Part shown: piece after piece, positions 25,972 through 35,835 of the stretch
How the letters are laid out: each line of letters opens with the position of its first letter
How positions within the stretch are numbered: position 1 is the first letter of the stretch
Origin: Alphaproteobacteria bacterium HGW-Alphaproteobacteria-7
GTDB lineage: Bacteria > Pseudomonadota > Alphaproteobacteria > Sphingomonadales > Sphingomonadaceae
DNA length: 64,000 bases
NCBI GenBank assembly: GCA_002842735.1
Contig: PHEB01000003.1
Coordinates: 62,001 to 126,000 of the forward strand
Direction of reading: 5' to 3'
Notes under the pieces: generated by a model
Seen by the model: only the letters and a program-made list of their open reading frames with translations
The model's database searches: none
What the model was told of the DNA's origin: nothing
Translations under genes and position numbers: made by a program

Positions 25972-26790
25972 TTACCGCAAAGCCCCTGCCAACAACTTAT
26001 GCAGCCGTGAATGCAGCACGTCATTGGCCGCCAACACCTGATCAGCATGGATCGGTGCCGAGCGCCCGCGGAAATCGGATACGAACCCGCCCGCCTCGCG
26101 CACCAACAGGCATCCGGCTGCGGTGTCCCATTCCGACAGGCCGCTTTCCCAGAACCCGTCAAACCGGCCCTGCGCGACGTAAGCCAGATCAAGCGAGGCG
26201 GCGCCGAACCGGCGGATACCCGCAACCTCCGGGCCAATCGCGCCGAAAATCCGGCTCCATTCGGCAAAATCACCATGCCCGAAGAACGGCACCCCGGTGG
26301 CCACCAGCGAATCGGCCAGCCGGGAACGGGCCGAGACCCGCAGCCGCGCGTCCTGCAACCACGCACCGCGCGATTTTTCGGCCCAGAAGGTCTGATCGGT
26401 GATCGGCTGATAGACCACGCCCGCCACCACATCGCCCCAGCCGCTGCCATCGGGCTTGGGTTCCTGCGCGGCGATGGAAATGGCGAAATGCGGGATGCCG
26501 TGGAGGAAATTGGTGGTGCCATCAAGCGGATCGACGATCCAGCGCGGCATTCCGGGATCGCCTTCGATCACGCCTGCTTCCTCCATCACGAAGCCCCAGC
26601 CGGGCCGCGCGGTGAGCAGTTCGTCATACAGCGTGCGTTCGGCGCGGATATCCGCCTTGCTGACGAAATCAGCCGGGCCTTTGCGGCTCGCCTGCAAATG
26701 TTCGACTTCGCCGAAATCGCGCCGCAAACGCCCGCCCGCCTTGCGCGCGGCGCGTTCCATTACGCGGATCAGGCCGGAAATAGCTGCCAT
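25972..26790 (-). CDS. suhB: Inositol monophosphatase family protein (SuhB-like)
   Basis: A 272-residue Mg-dependent phosphatase of the IMPase superfamily. Metal-site motifs are E70/E71 in VMEEAG, DPLDGTTNF (D87, D90) and the C-terminal WDTAAGCLLVREAGG. It may hydrolyse inositol-1-phosphate or a related sugar phosphate, or play the SuhB role in rRNA antitermination; the sequence cannot decide. The start is 9 nt after the efp stop, so efp-suhB is probably one operon. Confidence 0.88.
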   Translation of the reverse strand: MAAISGLIRVMERAARKAGGRLRRDFGEVEHLQASRKGPADFVSKADIRAERTLYDELLTARPGWGFVMEEAGVIEGDPGMPRWIVDPLDGTTNFLHGIPHFAISIAAQEPKPDGSGWGDVVAGVVYQPITDQTFWAEKSRGAWLQDARLRVSARSRLADSLVATGVPFFGHGDFAEWSRIFGAIGPEVAGIRRFGAASLDLAYVAQGRFDGFWESGLSEWDTAAGCLLVREAGGFVSDFRGRSAPIHADQVLAANDVLHSRLHKLLAGALR

Positions 26791-26799
26791 CAGTTTTGC

Positions 26800-27363
26800 T
26801 CAGTTCGCCTTGCCGACATAGGCCTGTTCATAGACATCGACGATGATCCGCGTGCCGCTGCCGATATGCGGCGGCACCATGATCCGCACGCCGTTATCGA
26901 GGATCGCGGGCTTGTAGCTGGAAGAGGCGGTTTGCCCCTTCACCACCGCGTCCGCGTCGACAATAGTTGCTTCGATCTGCGCGGGCAGTTCGACCGAGAT
27001 CGGCTTTTCGTCCCACAGCTCCAGGTTCACCTGCATCCCGTCCTGCAAAAACGGGCGCGCATCGCCGAGCAGATCGCCGGGCAGCGTGATCTGTTCGAAG
27101 GTGTCATTGTCCATGAACACCAGCATCTCACCCTCGGCATAAAGGAACTGGAATTCCTTGGTGTCGAGCCGCACGCGTTCGATCGTATCAGCGCTGCGGA
27201 ACCGCACGTTGGTTTTGCGGCCATCCTGCAGGTTCTTCATTTCGACCTGCATATAGGCCCCGCCCTTGCCCGGCTGGGTATGCTGGATCTTGGCGACCTT
27301 CCAGATGCCTTTTTCATATTCAAGGATATTGCCGGGGCGAATATCGACGCCGCTGATCTTCAT
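26800..27363 (-). CDS. efp: Elongation factor P
   Basis: EF-P (187 residues) enters the ribosomal E-site region and relieves stalling at proline runs. The N-terminus [19 protein letters not shown] and loop QPGKGGA with K33, the site modified by EpmA-type lysylation in many bacteria, are typical. The C-terminal OB domains end [23 protein letters not shown]. The ATG at 27363 is the family start; upstream open frame to 27687 is spurious. It precedes suhB in the same transcription unit. Confidence 0.96.
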   Translation of the reverse strand: MKISGVDIRPGNILEYEKGIWKVAKIQHTQPGKGGAYMQVEMKNLQDGRKTNVRFRSADTIERVRLDTKEFQFLYAEGEMLVFMDNDTFEQITLPGDLLGDARPFLQDGMQVNLELWDEKPISVELPAQIEATIVDADAVVKGQTASSSYKPAILDNGVRIMVPPHIGSGTRIIVDVYEQAYVGKAN

Positions 27364-27534
27364 GGGGCTATTGGCCTTTGTGCAAGGAAGTGGTGAGAGC
27401 GCACCGCGCCGAAACGCAAGCGCCCGAAAATGATGCGCGCCCATAGCCGAGCCTGCCCGTCCCGGCAAGCGCGGGCAGAAGCCTGCTGAAAGGCTTGGCC
27501 TTCGCCGCTGCTGGCTGATAGAGGCGAACCCATC

Positions 27535-27957
27535 ATGAAGACCCGTTACATTTTCCTGCTGATCATCAGCGCCGCTGCCGCCGCCGCCTTCCTGCCGGGA
27601 AGCGGCTACGGACAGGACCGTGCAAAATCGCTCCCGCCTAACCGCGACGACAGGCCTTCGTCCGGGGTGCTCGGTATTCTCCAGCATGGGAACTATGAAT
27701 GCGCGCTGCCGGGTGACGCCGGCAGTGTAGCCTTTGATGTCGTGGCCGAAGAAGGCTTTCGCATCGGCGCCGCGTCAAGCTACGTCAACGCCGAAGGCAA
27801 CGGGATTTACCTGATGCGCGGGGATGAAGTGCTGTTCACCCGCGGACCCAAGAAAGATCAGCGTTTCCGGCGGCTTGGCGATAACACCTTGCAAAAATTA
27901 AATGCCGACGGGAGTCTGAGCAAGCTGATCTGCACCCGGCTCGGATCAACGTTTTAA
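27535..27957 (+). CDS. Secreted hypothetical protein
   Basis: A 140-residue protein with a signal peptide ([26 protein letters not shown]). The mature part contains [69 protein letters not shown], with two cysteines that could pair. It is likely periplasmic. I do not recognise a named function. It is divergent from efp (171 nt between) and convergent with thiE. Confidence 0.75.
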   Translation: MKTRYIFLLIISAAAAAAFLPGSGYGQDRAKSLPPNRDDRPSSGVLGILQHGNYECALPGDAGSVAFDVVAEEGFRIGAASSYVNAEGNGIYLMRGDEVLFTRGPKKDQRFRRLGDNTLQKLNADGSLSKLICTRLGSTF

Positions 27958-27966
27958 CGAGCCGTT

Positions 27967-28614
27967 TCAACGCGATTCGGCGATTGCCTTGGCGAAGGCT
28001 TGCACAGCAGCAACTTCGTCCCCGCCCCATACCGCGCCCGACACAGCGAGAAAATCCGCGCCTGCCTCTATCAGCGGGGCGCAATTGTCGGGGGTGATCC
28101 CGCCAATCGCGACGCAGGGGATTTCGAAGATTTGGCTCCACCATTGCAGCAGTTCAAGGTCAGGCCGCTCAGCGTCCGGCCCTTTATCCTTGGTGGTAGA
28201 GGGATAGAACGCGCCGAATGCGACATAATCGGCCCCCGCCTCGCCCGCATCCATCGCCTTGTGGCGGCTGGCATGGCAGGTCACGCCAATCTGCGCCTCA
28301 CGCCCCAGTTCTTCGCGCGCTTCGCGGGGTGATCCATCGTCCTGCCCCAGATGCACACCGTCCGCCTTCAACCGCTTGGCCAATGCTACCGAATCGTTGA
28401 CGATAAAGGCGACATCATGCGCGGCGCAGATCGCCTGCAATGGTTCGGCGAGCGCGGCGGCTTCGTGGTTGTCGACGCCCTTCACCCGGAATTGGAACGC
28501 GGTGACAAGCTGGCTTTTCGGCCCCTTGCCCGCCGCCAGCGCGCGTTCGAGCCGTTCGGGAAAGTCGCCGGTCACATCAAGCGGCGAAATGAGATAAAGC
28601 TGAGTTTCGGTCAT
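27967..28614 (-). CDS. thiE: Thiamine phosphate synthase
   Basis: ThiE joins HMP-PP and the thiazole phosphate to make thiamine phosphate. This 215-residue TIM-barrel protein has QFRVKG (family Q-x-R-x-K), FIVNDSVALAKRLKADGVHLGQDD, VTCHASRHKAMDAGEAGADYVAFGAFYPSTTKDK and VAIGGITPDN with the C-terminal phosphate site. The ATG at 28614 (MTETQLYL) was chosen over upstream in-frame codons. It lies 40 nt downstream of fda and probably ends the glycolytic transcription unit. No TPP riboswitch is apparent. Confidence 0.93.
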   Translation of the reverse strand: MTETQLYLISPLDVTGDFPERLERALAAGKGPKSQLVTAFQFRVKGVDNHEAAALAEPLQAICAAHDVAFIVNDSVALAKRLKADGVHLGQDDGSPREAREELGREAQIGVTCHASRHKAMDAGEAGADYVAFGAFYPSTTKDKGPDAERPDLELLQWWSQIFEIPCVAIGGITPDNCAPLIEAGADFLAVSGAVWGGDEVAAVQAFAKAIAESR

Positions 28615-28654
28615 GCCATGCGCGCTAATCGCTCGCGCGGCATCTGTCACCTGT

Positions 28655-29545
28655 TCAACCGGCGACGCTGGCGTTGGCGATCTGGTCGATAGCCTTGCCC
28701 AGCACCGCGTCGAATTCCTCGTCCGACTGATCTTTTCGCAGATCCTGCAACAGCCCACGGCTGAAGCTGGCAATCATGCCGGGGTTCCGCGCCAGCTGCG
28801 AACAGGCATCATCGGTCGAAAACCCGCCCGACAGCGCGACCACGCGCAGCACCTTGGGATGCTGCGTCAGCGGAGTGTAAAGGCCTGCGGTCGCCGGGAT
28901 CGACAGCTTGAGCATCACCTGCTGACCATCGGGCAGTGCATCAAGCTGGCGTGTGATTTCGGCCAGCAGCATCACCTCTCCGGCGGGGCGATCGGCGGCG
29001 GTTATGTCATATTCCGGCTCGATAATCGGCATCAGCCCAGCGGCAATGATCTGCCTTGCGACGTCGAATTGCTGCGCCACGATAGCGGCGATCCCGGCCG
29101 GATTGGCGGATTTGATGACCGACCGCATCTTGGTGCCGAACATCCCGGCTGCGAGGGATTTTTCGAGCAGTTCTGGCAGTTTGGTCAGCGGCTTCATCAA
29201 CTGCACGCCGTCAGCCTCATCCGAAAGGCCTTGATCCACTTTGATAAACGGCACGATCCCGCGCGCTTTCAGGGCATCGCCGGTCGATACCCCGTCAACC
29301 ACACCGTCCATCGTTTTTTCGAACAGAATCGCGCCGATCACCTTGCCGCTGCCGAAACAGGGCGATGTGATAACGCGCGCGCGCATCGCGTGGATCTGCG
29401 CGAACATTTCATCTTCGCTCGACCAATCGCCATCCGCGACACCGTAGCCAAGCAGCGCCTTGGGGGTGGAACCACCCGACTGATCGAGCGCGGCGATAAA
29501 GCCCTGCGCTGAGGCAATACGATCAGTCATGGTTTGCAGGTTCAT
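28655..29545 (-). CDS. fda: Class I fructose-bisphosphate aldolase
   Basis: A 296-residue Schiff-base aldolase interconverting fructose-1,6-bisphosphate and triose phosphates. Visible motifs: ALDQSGGSTPKAL, FEKTMDG, FIKVDQG, PIIEPEYDI, the Schiff-base Lys in VMLKLSIP and LSGGFSTDDA. The ATG at 29545 (MNLQTMTDRI) was chosen. It follows pgk and two small genes on the same strand, part of the tkt-gap-pgk-fda block. Confidence 0.93.
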   Translation of the reverse strand: MNLQTMTDRIASAQGFIAALDQSGGSTPKALLGYGVADGDWSSEDEMFAQIHAMRARVITSPCFGSGKVIGAILFEKTMDGVVDGVSTGDALKARGIVPFIKVDQGLSDEADGVQLMKPLTKLPELLEKSLAAGMFGTKMRSVIKSANPAGIAAIVAQQFDVARQIIAAGLMPIIEPEYDITAADRPAGEVMLLAEITRQLDALPDGQQVMLKLSIPATAGLYTPLTQHPKVLRVVALSGGFSTDDACSQLARNPGMIASFSRGLLQDLRKDQSDEEFDAVLGKAIDQIANASVAG

Positions 29546-29712
29546 TGCGGCGTTCTCCGATGACGCAACTGGGTGGGCGGGGCTTGTTTTCGAGGTTTCT
29601 GCATACCTATGCATAATTCTCGTTAGCGCCTTTAGCGACGCGATCGACGCGCTGCAATATCAATGCTGCATCTGCACACAGGTGGATTGCATCCCGCGCT
29701 ATGCCGGGAGGT

Positions 29713-30165
29713 TTACCGCCGCGACAAGCGCCTGATAATTCCGGTAAAGCTGAGCGCAGGCTGACCATCGCCTGTCACCATTCCGCGCACAAAGATGGTC
29801 TTTCCCCCGCCGCGCGTTACCTCGCCGCGCGCCTCTACCAGCGCGCCGGGGTTGACCGAACCGAGGAAATCGCCCGCGAGGTTGAGCGTAACGGCATGAT
29901 CGCCGGCCAGTTCATCGGTGGCGATGGCGAACAACGCGAAATCGGCAAAGGTCAGCAGGCAGCCGCCGTGCATGAACCCGCCGCCGTTCATGTGCCGCGC
30001 TTCGGCACGGAAGGCGCTGAGGTAGGAACCATCAGCCTCGCGCTTCATGAAGAACGGGCCGGAACGGGTCTCGAACGGATCGCCTTGCCAATATCGCCAC
30101 CCGGCAAATTCGCCCGATTCCACCGTCGTCAGCGTGCCGTAGCTGGTTTCAACTGCTTCGCTCAT
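29713..30165 (-). CDS. Hotdog-fold thioesterase (PaaI-like)
   Basis: About 150 residues with the PaaI/YbgC-type hotdog signature: EARHMNGGGFMHGGCLLTFADFALFAIATDE, where N, G and the HGG helix form the acyl-CoA site. The C-terminal strands are TIFVRGMVTGDGQPALSFTGIIRR. Probably an acyl-CoA thioesterase of unknown specificity. Its ATG overlaps the stop of the preceding gene as ATGA, so the two are translationally coupled. Confidence 0.82.
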   Translation of the reverse strand: MSEAVETSYGTLTTVESGEFAGWRYWQGDPFETRSGPFFMKREADGSYLSAFRAEARHMNGGGFMHGGCLLTFADFALFAIATDELAGDHAVTLNLAGDFLGSVNPGALVEARGEVTRGGGKTIFVRGMVTGDGQPALSFTGIIRRLSRR

Positions 30166-30596
30166 GCCTGTTTCCACAATTGCAGGCCGCGCACTGCATC
30201 GGCCAGGCGGTCGCCCTCTTCCAGCCGCGCGAGGCTCATGTCGCTAAGGTTCCAGTTGCGCGCAATACTGCCGCGCCGCCAAAGGGCGGACAAAAGGAAA
30301 GGCCCCGTCCACACCTTCCCGCCAAGTCGCAATTCGAGCTCCGCTCCGGCGATGAACCATGCGCTCTTGCCATGCTGGCGAACAAACACTTCGCGAAAGG
30401 CGAATTTGGTGCAGGCAAAGCCGCGCTCCATCGCGGCGATAAAGCTCGGCCGGTCGAGCAATTGCGGTGGTAGCGTGCCGACCATGAACATGAAATCACG
30501 CGCGGTCAGCTTTTTCATCGCCTTGACATCGCCCGCCACCCAGGCGCGCATCGCGCCCAGCGCCAACGCCTCGATTTCCGCGGAAGTATCGGCCAC
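30162..30596 (-). CDS. NTF2-like/SnoaL-like protein
   Basis: About 144 residues with the NTF2-like cone fold pattern: EIEALALGAMRAWVAGDVKAMKKLTARDFMFMVGTLPPQLLDRPSFIAAMERGF, then alternating strands ending NWNLSDMSLARLEEGDRL. It may be a small-molecule binding protein or enzyme; function unknown. I chose the GTG at 30596: it follows the pgk TGA directly, with GGAGG 6 nt before it. The longer frame to 30728 overlaps pgk and is unlikely. Confidence 0.75.
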   Translation of the reverse strand: MADTSAEIEALALGAMRAWVAGDVKAMKKLTARDFMFMVGTLPPQLLDRPSFIAAMERGFACTKFAFREVFVRQHGKSAWFIAGAELELRLGGKVWTGPFLLSALWRRGSIARNWNLSDMSLARLEEGDRLADAVRGLQLWKQA

Positions 30597-30597
30597 C

Positions 30598-31800
30598 TCA
30601 GCCCTCCAGCGCGGCAACGCCGGGTAGGACGCGGCCTTCCATCCATTCGAGGAATGCCCCGCCAGCGGTTGAAACATATGTGAAATTATCGCCAGCGCCC
30701 GCTTGCGCCAGCGCCGCAACAGTATCACCGCCGCCCGCCACGCTGATCAGCGATCCTTCGAGCGTCAGCGCCGCCGCAGTCCGCGCCAGCGCCACGGTGG
30801 CCGTGTCAAACGGTTCGGTTTCAAACGCGCCCAGCGGCCCGTTCCACACCAGCGTGCGGCAGGTCTTGAGCACATCGGCGAGCGCTTCTGTCGCCTGCGG
30901 GCCAAGGTCGAGGATCATCTCGTCATCGGCGACTTCATGGACGTTGCAGGTGCGCAAGGAAGCCGGGTTGGCGGTGAATTCCTTCGCTACGACAACATCA
31001 TAGGGCAGGTGGACGGTGCAGCCGGCATGATCGGCTTCGTCCATGATCCGGGTGACGGTGGCGGCCAGATCATGTTCGCACAGGCTTTTGCCGACATTAA
31101 CCCCGCGCGCGGCGAGGAAGGTGTTGGCCATGCCTCCGCCGATGATCAGGTGCTGCACCTTGCCCACCAGATGTTCGAGCACGGCAAGCTTGGTCGAAAC
31201 CTTGGCTCCGCCGACCACTGCCGCAACCGGCGTTTCGGGATTGCCAAGCGCGGCATCCAATGCCTTCAATTCGGCCTCCATTGACCGCCCGGCATAGGCG
31301 GGCAGGTGGTGCGCCAGCCCTTCGGTGGTGGCATGGGCGCGGTGTGCGGCGCTGAAGGCGTCGTTGACATAGAGCGTGCCGTGCGCGGCAATCGCCTGCG
31401 CCAGCGCCGGATCATTGGCCTCTTCCCCCGGCCAGAAGCGGGTGTTTTCGAGCAAGCCGATATCGCCGCTGCGCAGAATACCGATCGATTGTTCCACCAC
31501 CGGCCCGGTGATTTCGGGAATGAACATCACCTCCTTGCCCAGCACATCCTCGACATCGCCCACCACCATGCTGGTTGACAGCACCGAGGACCGCTGACCG
31601 CCCGGACGCCCGAAATGCGCAAGCAAAAGCACCTTCGCGCCCTTGCCCGCGAGTTCGAGGATGGTCGGCTTTACCGCCACGACCCGCGTCAGATCGGTGG
31701 CCGATCCATCCTTCATCGGCAGGTTGAGATCAACGCGCACCAGCGCGACCTCTCCGGTCAGGTCGGCGGGCAGATCATCGAGAGTCTTGAACTTGGCCAT
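30598..31800 (-). CDS. pgk: Phosphoglycerate kinase
   Basis: A 400-residue two-domain kinase making ATP from 1,3-bisphosphoglycerate. Motifs: [82 protein letters not shown] and the nucleotide loop [11 protein letters not shown]. The ATG at 31800 (MAKFKTL) fits the family; a GTG/ATG further up is not needed. It lies between gap, with a palindromic repeat in the gap between them, and the NTF2-like gene. Confidence 0.96.
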   Translation of the reverse strand: MAKFKTLDDLPADLTGEVALVRVDLNLPMKDGSATDLTRVVAVKPTILELAGKGAKVLLLAHFGRPGGQRSSVLSTSMVVGDVEDVLGKEVMFIPEITGPVVEQSIGILRSGDIGLLENTRFWPGEEANDPALAQAIAAHGTLYVNDAFSAAHRAHATTEGLAHHLPAYAGRSMEAELKALDAALGNPETPVAAVVGGAKVSTKLAVLEHLVGKVQHLIIGGGMANTFLAARGVNVGKSLCEHDLAATVTRIMDEADHAGCTVHLPYDVVVAKEFTANPASLRTCNVHEVADDEMILDLGPQATEALADVLKTCRTLVWNGPLGAFETEPFDTATVALARTAAALTLEGSLISVAGGGDTVAALAQAGAGDNFTYVSTAGGAFLEWMEGRVLPGVAALEG

Positions 31801-31810
31801 CTTATTCACC

Positions 31811-31890
31811 CGTCATTCCGGCGTAGGCCGGAACCCAGAGGCACCGGCCACGCTCATTCGCTCTGGGCCCCGGCCTGCGCCGGGGTGACG
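31811..31890. repeat. Palindromic repeat, CGTCATTCCGG family, between pgk and gap
   Basis: An 80-bp element with long imperfect inverted arms (CGTCATTCCGGCGTAGGCCG near the left end, its counterpart at the right end CGGGGTGACG). A related 82-bp copy lies at 43853-43934. It could fold as a hairpin between gap and pgk transcripts. Confidence 0.7.
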
Positions 31891-31898
31891 AAGCTCGC

Positions 31899-32906
31899 TT
31901 ACAGAAACTTCGCCATCACCCCGGCGGTGTCGACCATCCGGTTGGAAAAGCCCCATTCATTGTCATACCAGCTGACCACGCGGGCCAGTTTGCCGTCCAT
32001 CACGCTGGTTTCGAGGCTGTCGACCGTCGAACTGGCAGGATAGTGGTTGAAATCCGAGGACACCAGCGGCTGATCGGTGAAATCCAGCACGCCCTTCATC
32101 GGGCCATCGGCCGCCGCCTTCAGCACCGCGTTGATTTCATCAACGCTGGTATCGCGGCTTGGCATAAATGCCAGATCGACCATGCTGACATTCGGCGTCG
32201 GCACGCGCACCGACGATCCATCCAGCTTGCCCTTCAGTTCAGGCAGCACCAGGCCCACCGCGCGCGCGGCGCCGGTGGTGGTCGGGATCATGTTTTGCGC
32301 CCCGGCACGTGCGCGGCGCATATCCTTGTGGATTTGGTCGAGCATCTTCTGATCGTTGGTGTAGGAATGGATCGTGGTCATGAACCCGCGTTCAATCCCG
32401 ATCGCATCATTCAGCACCTTCGCCACCGGAGCGAGGCAGTTGGTGGTGCAGCTGGCGTTGGAGATGATCACGTCATCGCCCGTCAGCGTGTCATGATTGA
32501 CCCCGAAAACAATAGTCTTGGACACCCCGGTCGCGGGCGCGGAAATCAGCACGCGTTTGGCACCGGCAGTGATGTGCGGGCGGCTGGCTTCTTCCGACTG
32601 GAAAAACCCGGTGCATTCGAGCACGATGTCAACGCCCATCGCGGCGTGCGGCAGTTTGCCCGGATCACGCTCTGCGGTGACGGCGATACGTTTGCCATTG
32701 ACGATGATCGCATCGCCATCGGCGGTCACTTCGCCAGCGAAGCGCCCATGCACTGTATCATAAGCGAACAGCAGCGCATTGGACTTGGCATCGGCCAGAT
32801 CATTGATCGACACCAGATCGAGATCATGGTCATCGCGTTCGAGGATCGCGCGCGCAACCAGACGTCCGATGCGACCAAAGCCGTTGATGGCAACTTTTGT
32901 AGCCAT
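31899..32906 (-). CDS. gap: Glyceraldehyde-3-phosphate dehydrogenase (type I)
   Basis: A 335-residue NAD(P)-dependent enzyme. Motifs: VAINGFGRIGRLVARA (Rossmann), the active site SNASCTTNCLAPVAKVL, TIHSYTNDQKMLDQIHKDMRRARA, and WYDNEWGFSNRMVD at the C-terminus. The ATG at 32906 was taken. Only 15 nt separate it from tkt upstream. It is part of the central carbon cluster. Confidence 0.97.
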   Translation of the reverse strand: MATKVAINGFGRIGRLVARAILERDDHDLDLVSINDLADAKSNALLFAYDTVHGRFAGEVTADGDAIIVNGKRIAVTAERDPGKLPHAAMGVDIVLECTGFFQSEEASRPHITAGAKRVLISAPATGVSKTIVFGVNHDTLTGDDVIISNASCTTNCLAPVAKVLNDAIGIERGFMTTIHSYTNDQKMLDQIHKDMRRARAGAQNMIPTTTGAARAVGLVLPELKGKLDGSSVRVPTPNVSMVDLAFMPSRDTSVDEINAVLKAAADGPMKGVLDFTDQPLVSSDFNHYPASSTVDSLETSVMDGKLARVVSWYDNEWGFSNRMVDTAGVMAKFL

Positions 32907-32921
32907 GATAAAAACTCCTGC

Positions 32922-34898
32922 TTAGTTGTTCAGTTTATTCTGGATTTGCGGAACAATTGTGTCAGCGGTGAGGCCGAAATGGGCAAACAGATCGCCCGCC
33001 GGGGCCGAAGCGCCAAAGCTGTCGATCCCGATATTCAGCCCATCGCGCCCGGTGTAACGCTGCCAGCCAAAAGTGCTCGCCGCCTCAATCGAGACGATCA
33101 GCGCATCATCGGGCAGGATATCGGCGCGGTAGGCTGCGCTTTGTTGGTCGAACAATTCGGTGCAGACCATCGACACGACATCCGTACCCACGCCCGCCGC
33201 TTCAAGCTGCGCGGCGCATTCGACCGCCAGTGAAACTTCCGATCCGGTAGCAATGATGACCACCTTGCGCGGGGCAGCCGCCGATTGGATCCGGTATCCG
33301 CCGCGCGCCGACAGGTTCTCACCCGGCTCAAGCCGCAATTGCGGCAGGTTCTGACGGGTCAGCGCCAGCACCGTCGGGCGGTCTTTCTGCGCCAGCGCGA
33401 TTCCCCAGCACTCGGCAGTTTCCACCGCATCAGCCGGACGCATCACCAACAGGTTCGGCATCGCTCGCAGCGACGCGAGGTGTTCAATCGGCTGGTGCGT
33501 CGGCCCGTCTTCACCCAGCCCGATGCTGTCATGCGTCATCACGTAAATCACGCGGCAATGCTGCAACGCCGAAAGCCGGATCGCCCCGCGTGCATAGTCG
33601 GTGAACACCAGGAACGTGCCGCCATAGGGGATCACGCCGCCGTGCAGCGCCATCCCGTTCATCGCCGCGGCCATGCCAAATTCGCGGATGCCGTAATTGA
33701 CATAGCGGCCCGCGTAATTGTCACGGTTGAAGGTAACGATCCCACCCGCCAGCGTGTTGTTCGATCCGGTCAGATCGGCGCTGCCGCCGATGGTATCGGC
33801 CAGCGCCGGGTTGATCGCACCCAGCGCTATTTCGGACGCCTTGCGGGTGGCGATTTTCTGCGGGGCAGCGATCAGGCCCGCGATGTGGTCATCAAGGCTG
33901 AAAGCTTCGGGCAGGTCGCCCGCCATCCGGCGTTCAAAATCCGCCCGCAGCGGGGATGCCGACAGCCGCCCTGCCCATGCCCCATGCGCCGCGCGGCCCG
34001 GTTCGGCTGCCCGGTGCCAATCGGCGGCGATATTGCCGGGGATCACGAAAGGTTCAGCCGTCCAGCCCAATTCGGCGCGCGCAGCGGCAACCTCTGCCGC
34101 GCCCAACGCCGCGCCGTGGGTGGCGCTGGTGCCCTGCTTGTTCGGTGCGCCCTTGCCGATCACCGTGCGGCACGCGACCAGCGATGGGCGCGGATCGGCC
34201 TTGGCCTCGTTCAGTGCGCGGTCGATATCGGCAAAGTCATGCCCGTCGCACTCCGTCACGTGCCATCCGGTCGCAGCATAGCGTGCCTTGATGTCCTCGG
34301 ACGTGGAAAGGTCGGTCGCGCCGTCGATGGTGATGCGGTTATCGTCCCACAGCACGTTCAGCCGCCCCAGCCCAAGGTGGCCGGCCAGCCCGATCGCTTC
34401 GTGGTTGATGCCTTCCATCAGGCAGCCATCGCCCGCGATCACCCAGGTGCGGTGATCGACGAGAGCGTCGCCATAAACTGCGTTCAGGTGCCGCTCGGCC
34501 ATCGCCATGCCCACCGCCATCGCCACGCCCTGCCCCAGCGGCCCGGTGGTGCATTCCACCCCATTGAGCAGGAAGTTTTCCGGATGGCCAGCACACGGAC
34601 TGCCCAGCGTCCGGAAATTGCGGATGTCATCAATGGTCGGCGCGGCGTAGCCTGACAGGTGCAGCAGGCTGTAAATCAGCATTGAACCATGGCCCGCCGA
34701 CAGCACGAAACGATCGCGGTCGGCCCAGTGCGGCGCGGCGGGATCGAACTTCAAATGCCCCGTCCACAGCACGGTGGCGACATCGGCCATGCCCATCGGC
34801 ATTCCGGGGTGGCCCGAATTGGCGGCCTCTACCGCATCCATCGACAGGGCGCGGATGGCATTGGCCATGGGTTGAAGGCGGGCGACGTCGATGCTCAT
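32922..34898 (-). CDS. tkt: Transketolase
   Basis: A 658-residue TPP enzyme of the pentose phosphate pathway. N-terminal SGHPGMPMGMADVATVLW, the TPP motif GDGCLMEGINHEAIGLAGHLGLGRLNVLWDDN, and the second domain FLVFTDYARGAIRLSALQHCRVIYVMTHDSIGLGEDGPTHQPIEHLASLRAMPN are diagnostic. The ATG at 34898 (MSIDVARL) was preferred over the longer frame. It heads tkt-gap-pgk. Confidence 0.96.
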   Translation of the reverse strand: MSIDVARLQPMANAIRALSMDAVEAANSGHPGMPMGMADVATVLWTGHLKFDPAAPHWADRDRFVLSAGHGSMLIYSLLHLSGYAAPTIDDIRNFRTLGSPCAGHPENFLLNGVECTTGPLGQGVAMAVGMAMAERHLNAVYGDALVDHRTWVIAGDGCLMEGINHEAIGLAGHLGLGRLNVLWDDNRITIDGATDLSTSEDIKARYAATGWHVTECDGHDFADIDRALNEAKADPRPSLVACRTVIGKGAPNKQGTSATHGAALGAAEVAAARAELGWTAEPFVIPGNIAADWHRAAEPGRAAHGAWAGRLSASPLRADFERRMAGDLPEAFSLDDHIAGLIAAPQKIATRKASEIALGAINPALADTIGGSADLTGSNNTLAGGIVTFNRDNYAGRYVNYGIREFGMAAAMNGMALHGGVIPYGGTFLVFTDYARGAIRLSALQHCRVIYVMTHDSIGLGEDGPTHQPIEHLASLRAMPNLLVMRPADAVETAECWGIALAQKDRPTVLALTRQNLPQLRLEPGENLSARGGYRIQSAAAPRKVVIIATGSEVSLAVECAAQLEAAGVGTDVVSMVCTELFDQQSAAYRADILPDDALIVSIEAASTFGWQRYTGRDGLNIGIDSFGASAPAGDLFAHFGLTADTIVPQIQNKLNN

Positions 34899-35151
34899 GA
34901 GCGCAAAATTCTCCTGCTGCGGTGCCGCAAGCTGATGCGGCACGGCCCGTTGCCCGCCCGGGGACAAATCTTGCAGTGCAGCGCGATTCGATGCCGGGAG
35001 GTGGTCGCCGTGCCATTGCCGAGCCGCCGGGGTAGGTCAACCTTGCGTCGCTATACCGTGATTGCCGCCCGCGCGCGCCAATCGCGCCCACTTATCAACA
35101 GCCCCGCCCAAACCTTTGCGTGGCCTTCGCTATCTTGGTAATGTCATTTAT

Positions 35152-35367
35152 ATGACCGCCGATCGTATCGCGACCGCCATTACGCGTATCGAGGCTGCAA
35201 TGCAGCGGATCGACGCCGCGCGCGAAGCGGGGGCGAAGTCGGGTGCGGCGGCTGGTGCTGGCTCAGCCCGGGTGGTCGAACTGGTCAACAGCCATGAAAA
35301 ACTGCGTGAACACGTCGCGGAAAGCCTTCGCGAACTTGACGATCTTCTGGGCAAGCTGGAGGAATAA
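35152..35367 (+). CDS. Small coiled-coil protein (DUF4164-like) upstream of zapA
   Basis: A 71-residue helical protein: MTADRIATAITRIEAAMQRIDAA, a short Gly/Ala linker, then LVNSHEKLREHVAESLRELDDLLGKLEE with heptad spacing. Small coiled-coil genes of the DUF4164 type often precede zapA in alphaproteobacteria, so a division-related role is plausible but unproven. It ends 6 nt before zapA and is divergent from tkt. Confidence 0.65.
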   Translation: MTADRIATAITRIEAAMQRIDAAREAGAKSGAAAGAGSARVVELVNSHEKLREHVAESLRELDDLLGKLEE

Positions 35368-35373
35368 CACGCG

Positions 35374-35829
35374 ATGAGCACCGTCACGCTCACCATCGGC
35401 CCCAAAAGCTACACCATCGCCTGTGCTGAGGGTGAGGAAGCGCATATTTCAGCGCTGGGCGCGATTATTGCGGAAAAATATGCACAATTGGGGGCTGCGC
35501 GCGCGCCTCTGGAGGCGCAAAATCTGCTGTTTGCCGCGCTGTTCCTTGCCGATGAACTGGCCGAGGTTCGGAAAGGCAACGGCCCCGCGCAGGAATCCGC
35601 ACCCCCTCCCGCACCCGCGCCTGACCAGCAAGCGATCGAAGCCCTGCGCGCGGCGATTGCCCAACTTGAAGATGATCTTGCCGCCACGCGCGCTGCTGCG
35701 GATGCGGCAGATGCCGACCTGTCCGGAGGCCCTGACGCGTCCGATGCGCTTGCCCAGCAACTCGAAGCGCTGGCAACCCGAGCCGAAGCCACGGCAAGCG
35801 CGCTTGAAGCAGCGGCTGGGAACGCCTAG
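35374..35829 (+). CDS. zapA: Cell division protein ZapA
   Basis: A 151-residue protein with the ZapA head domain (TLTIGPKSYTIACAEGEEAHISALGAIIAEKY, then LLFAALFLADELAEVR) and an alanine-rich coiled-coil tail. ZapA crosslinks FtsZ filaments. The tail is longer than in E. coli and has a Pro-rich break near residue 75. The locus order zapA - 6S RNA - 5-FTHF cyclo-ligase is the conserved proteobacterial one and supports the call. Confidence 0.85.
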   Translation: MSTVTLTIGPKSYTIACAEGEEAHISALGAIIAEKYAQLGAARAPLEAQNLLFAALFLADELAEVRKGNGPAQESAPPPAPAPDQQAIEALRAAIAQLEDDLAATRAAADAADADLSGGPDASDALAQQLEALATRAEATASALEAAAGNA

Positions 35830-35835
35830 ATACTA

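Noticed and set aside
27364-27687. N-terminal extension of EF-P
   Set aside because: The extra residues have no EF-P similarity; the family start MKIS is at 27363.
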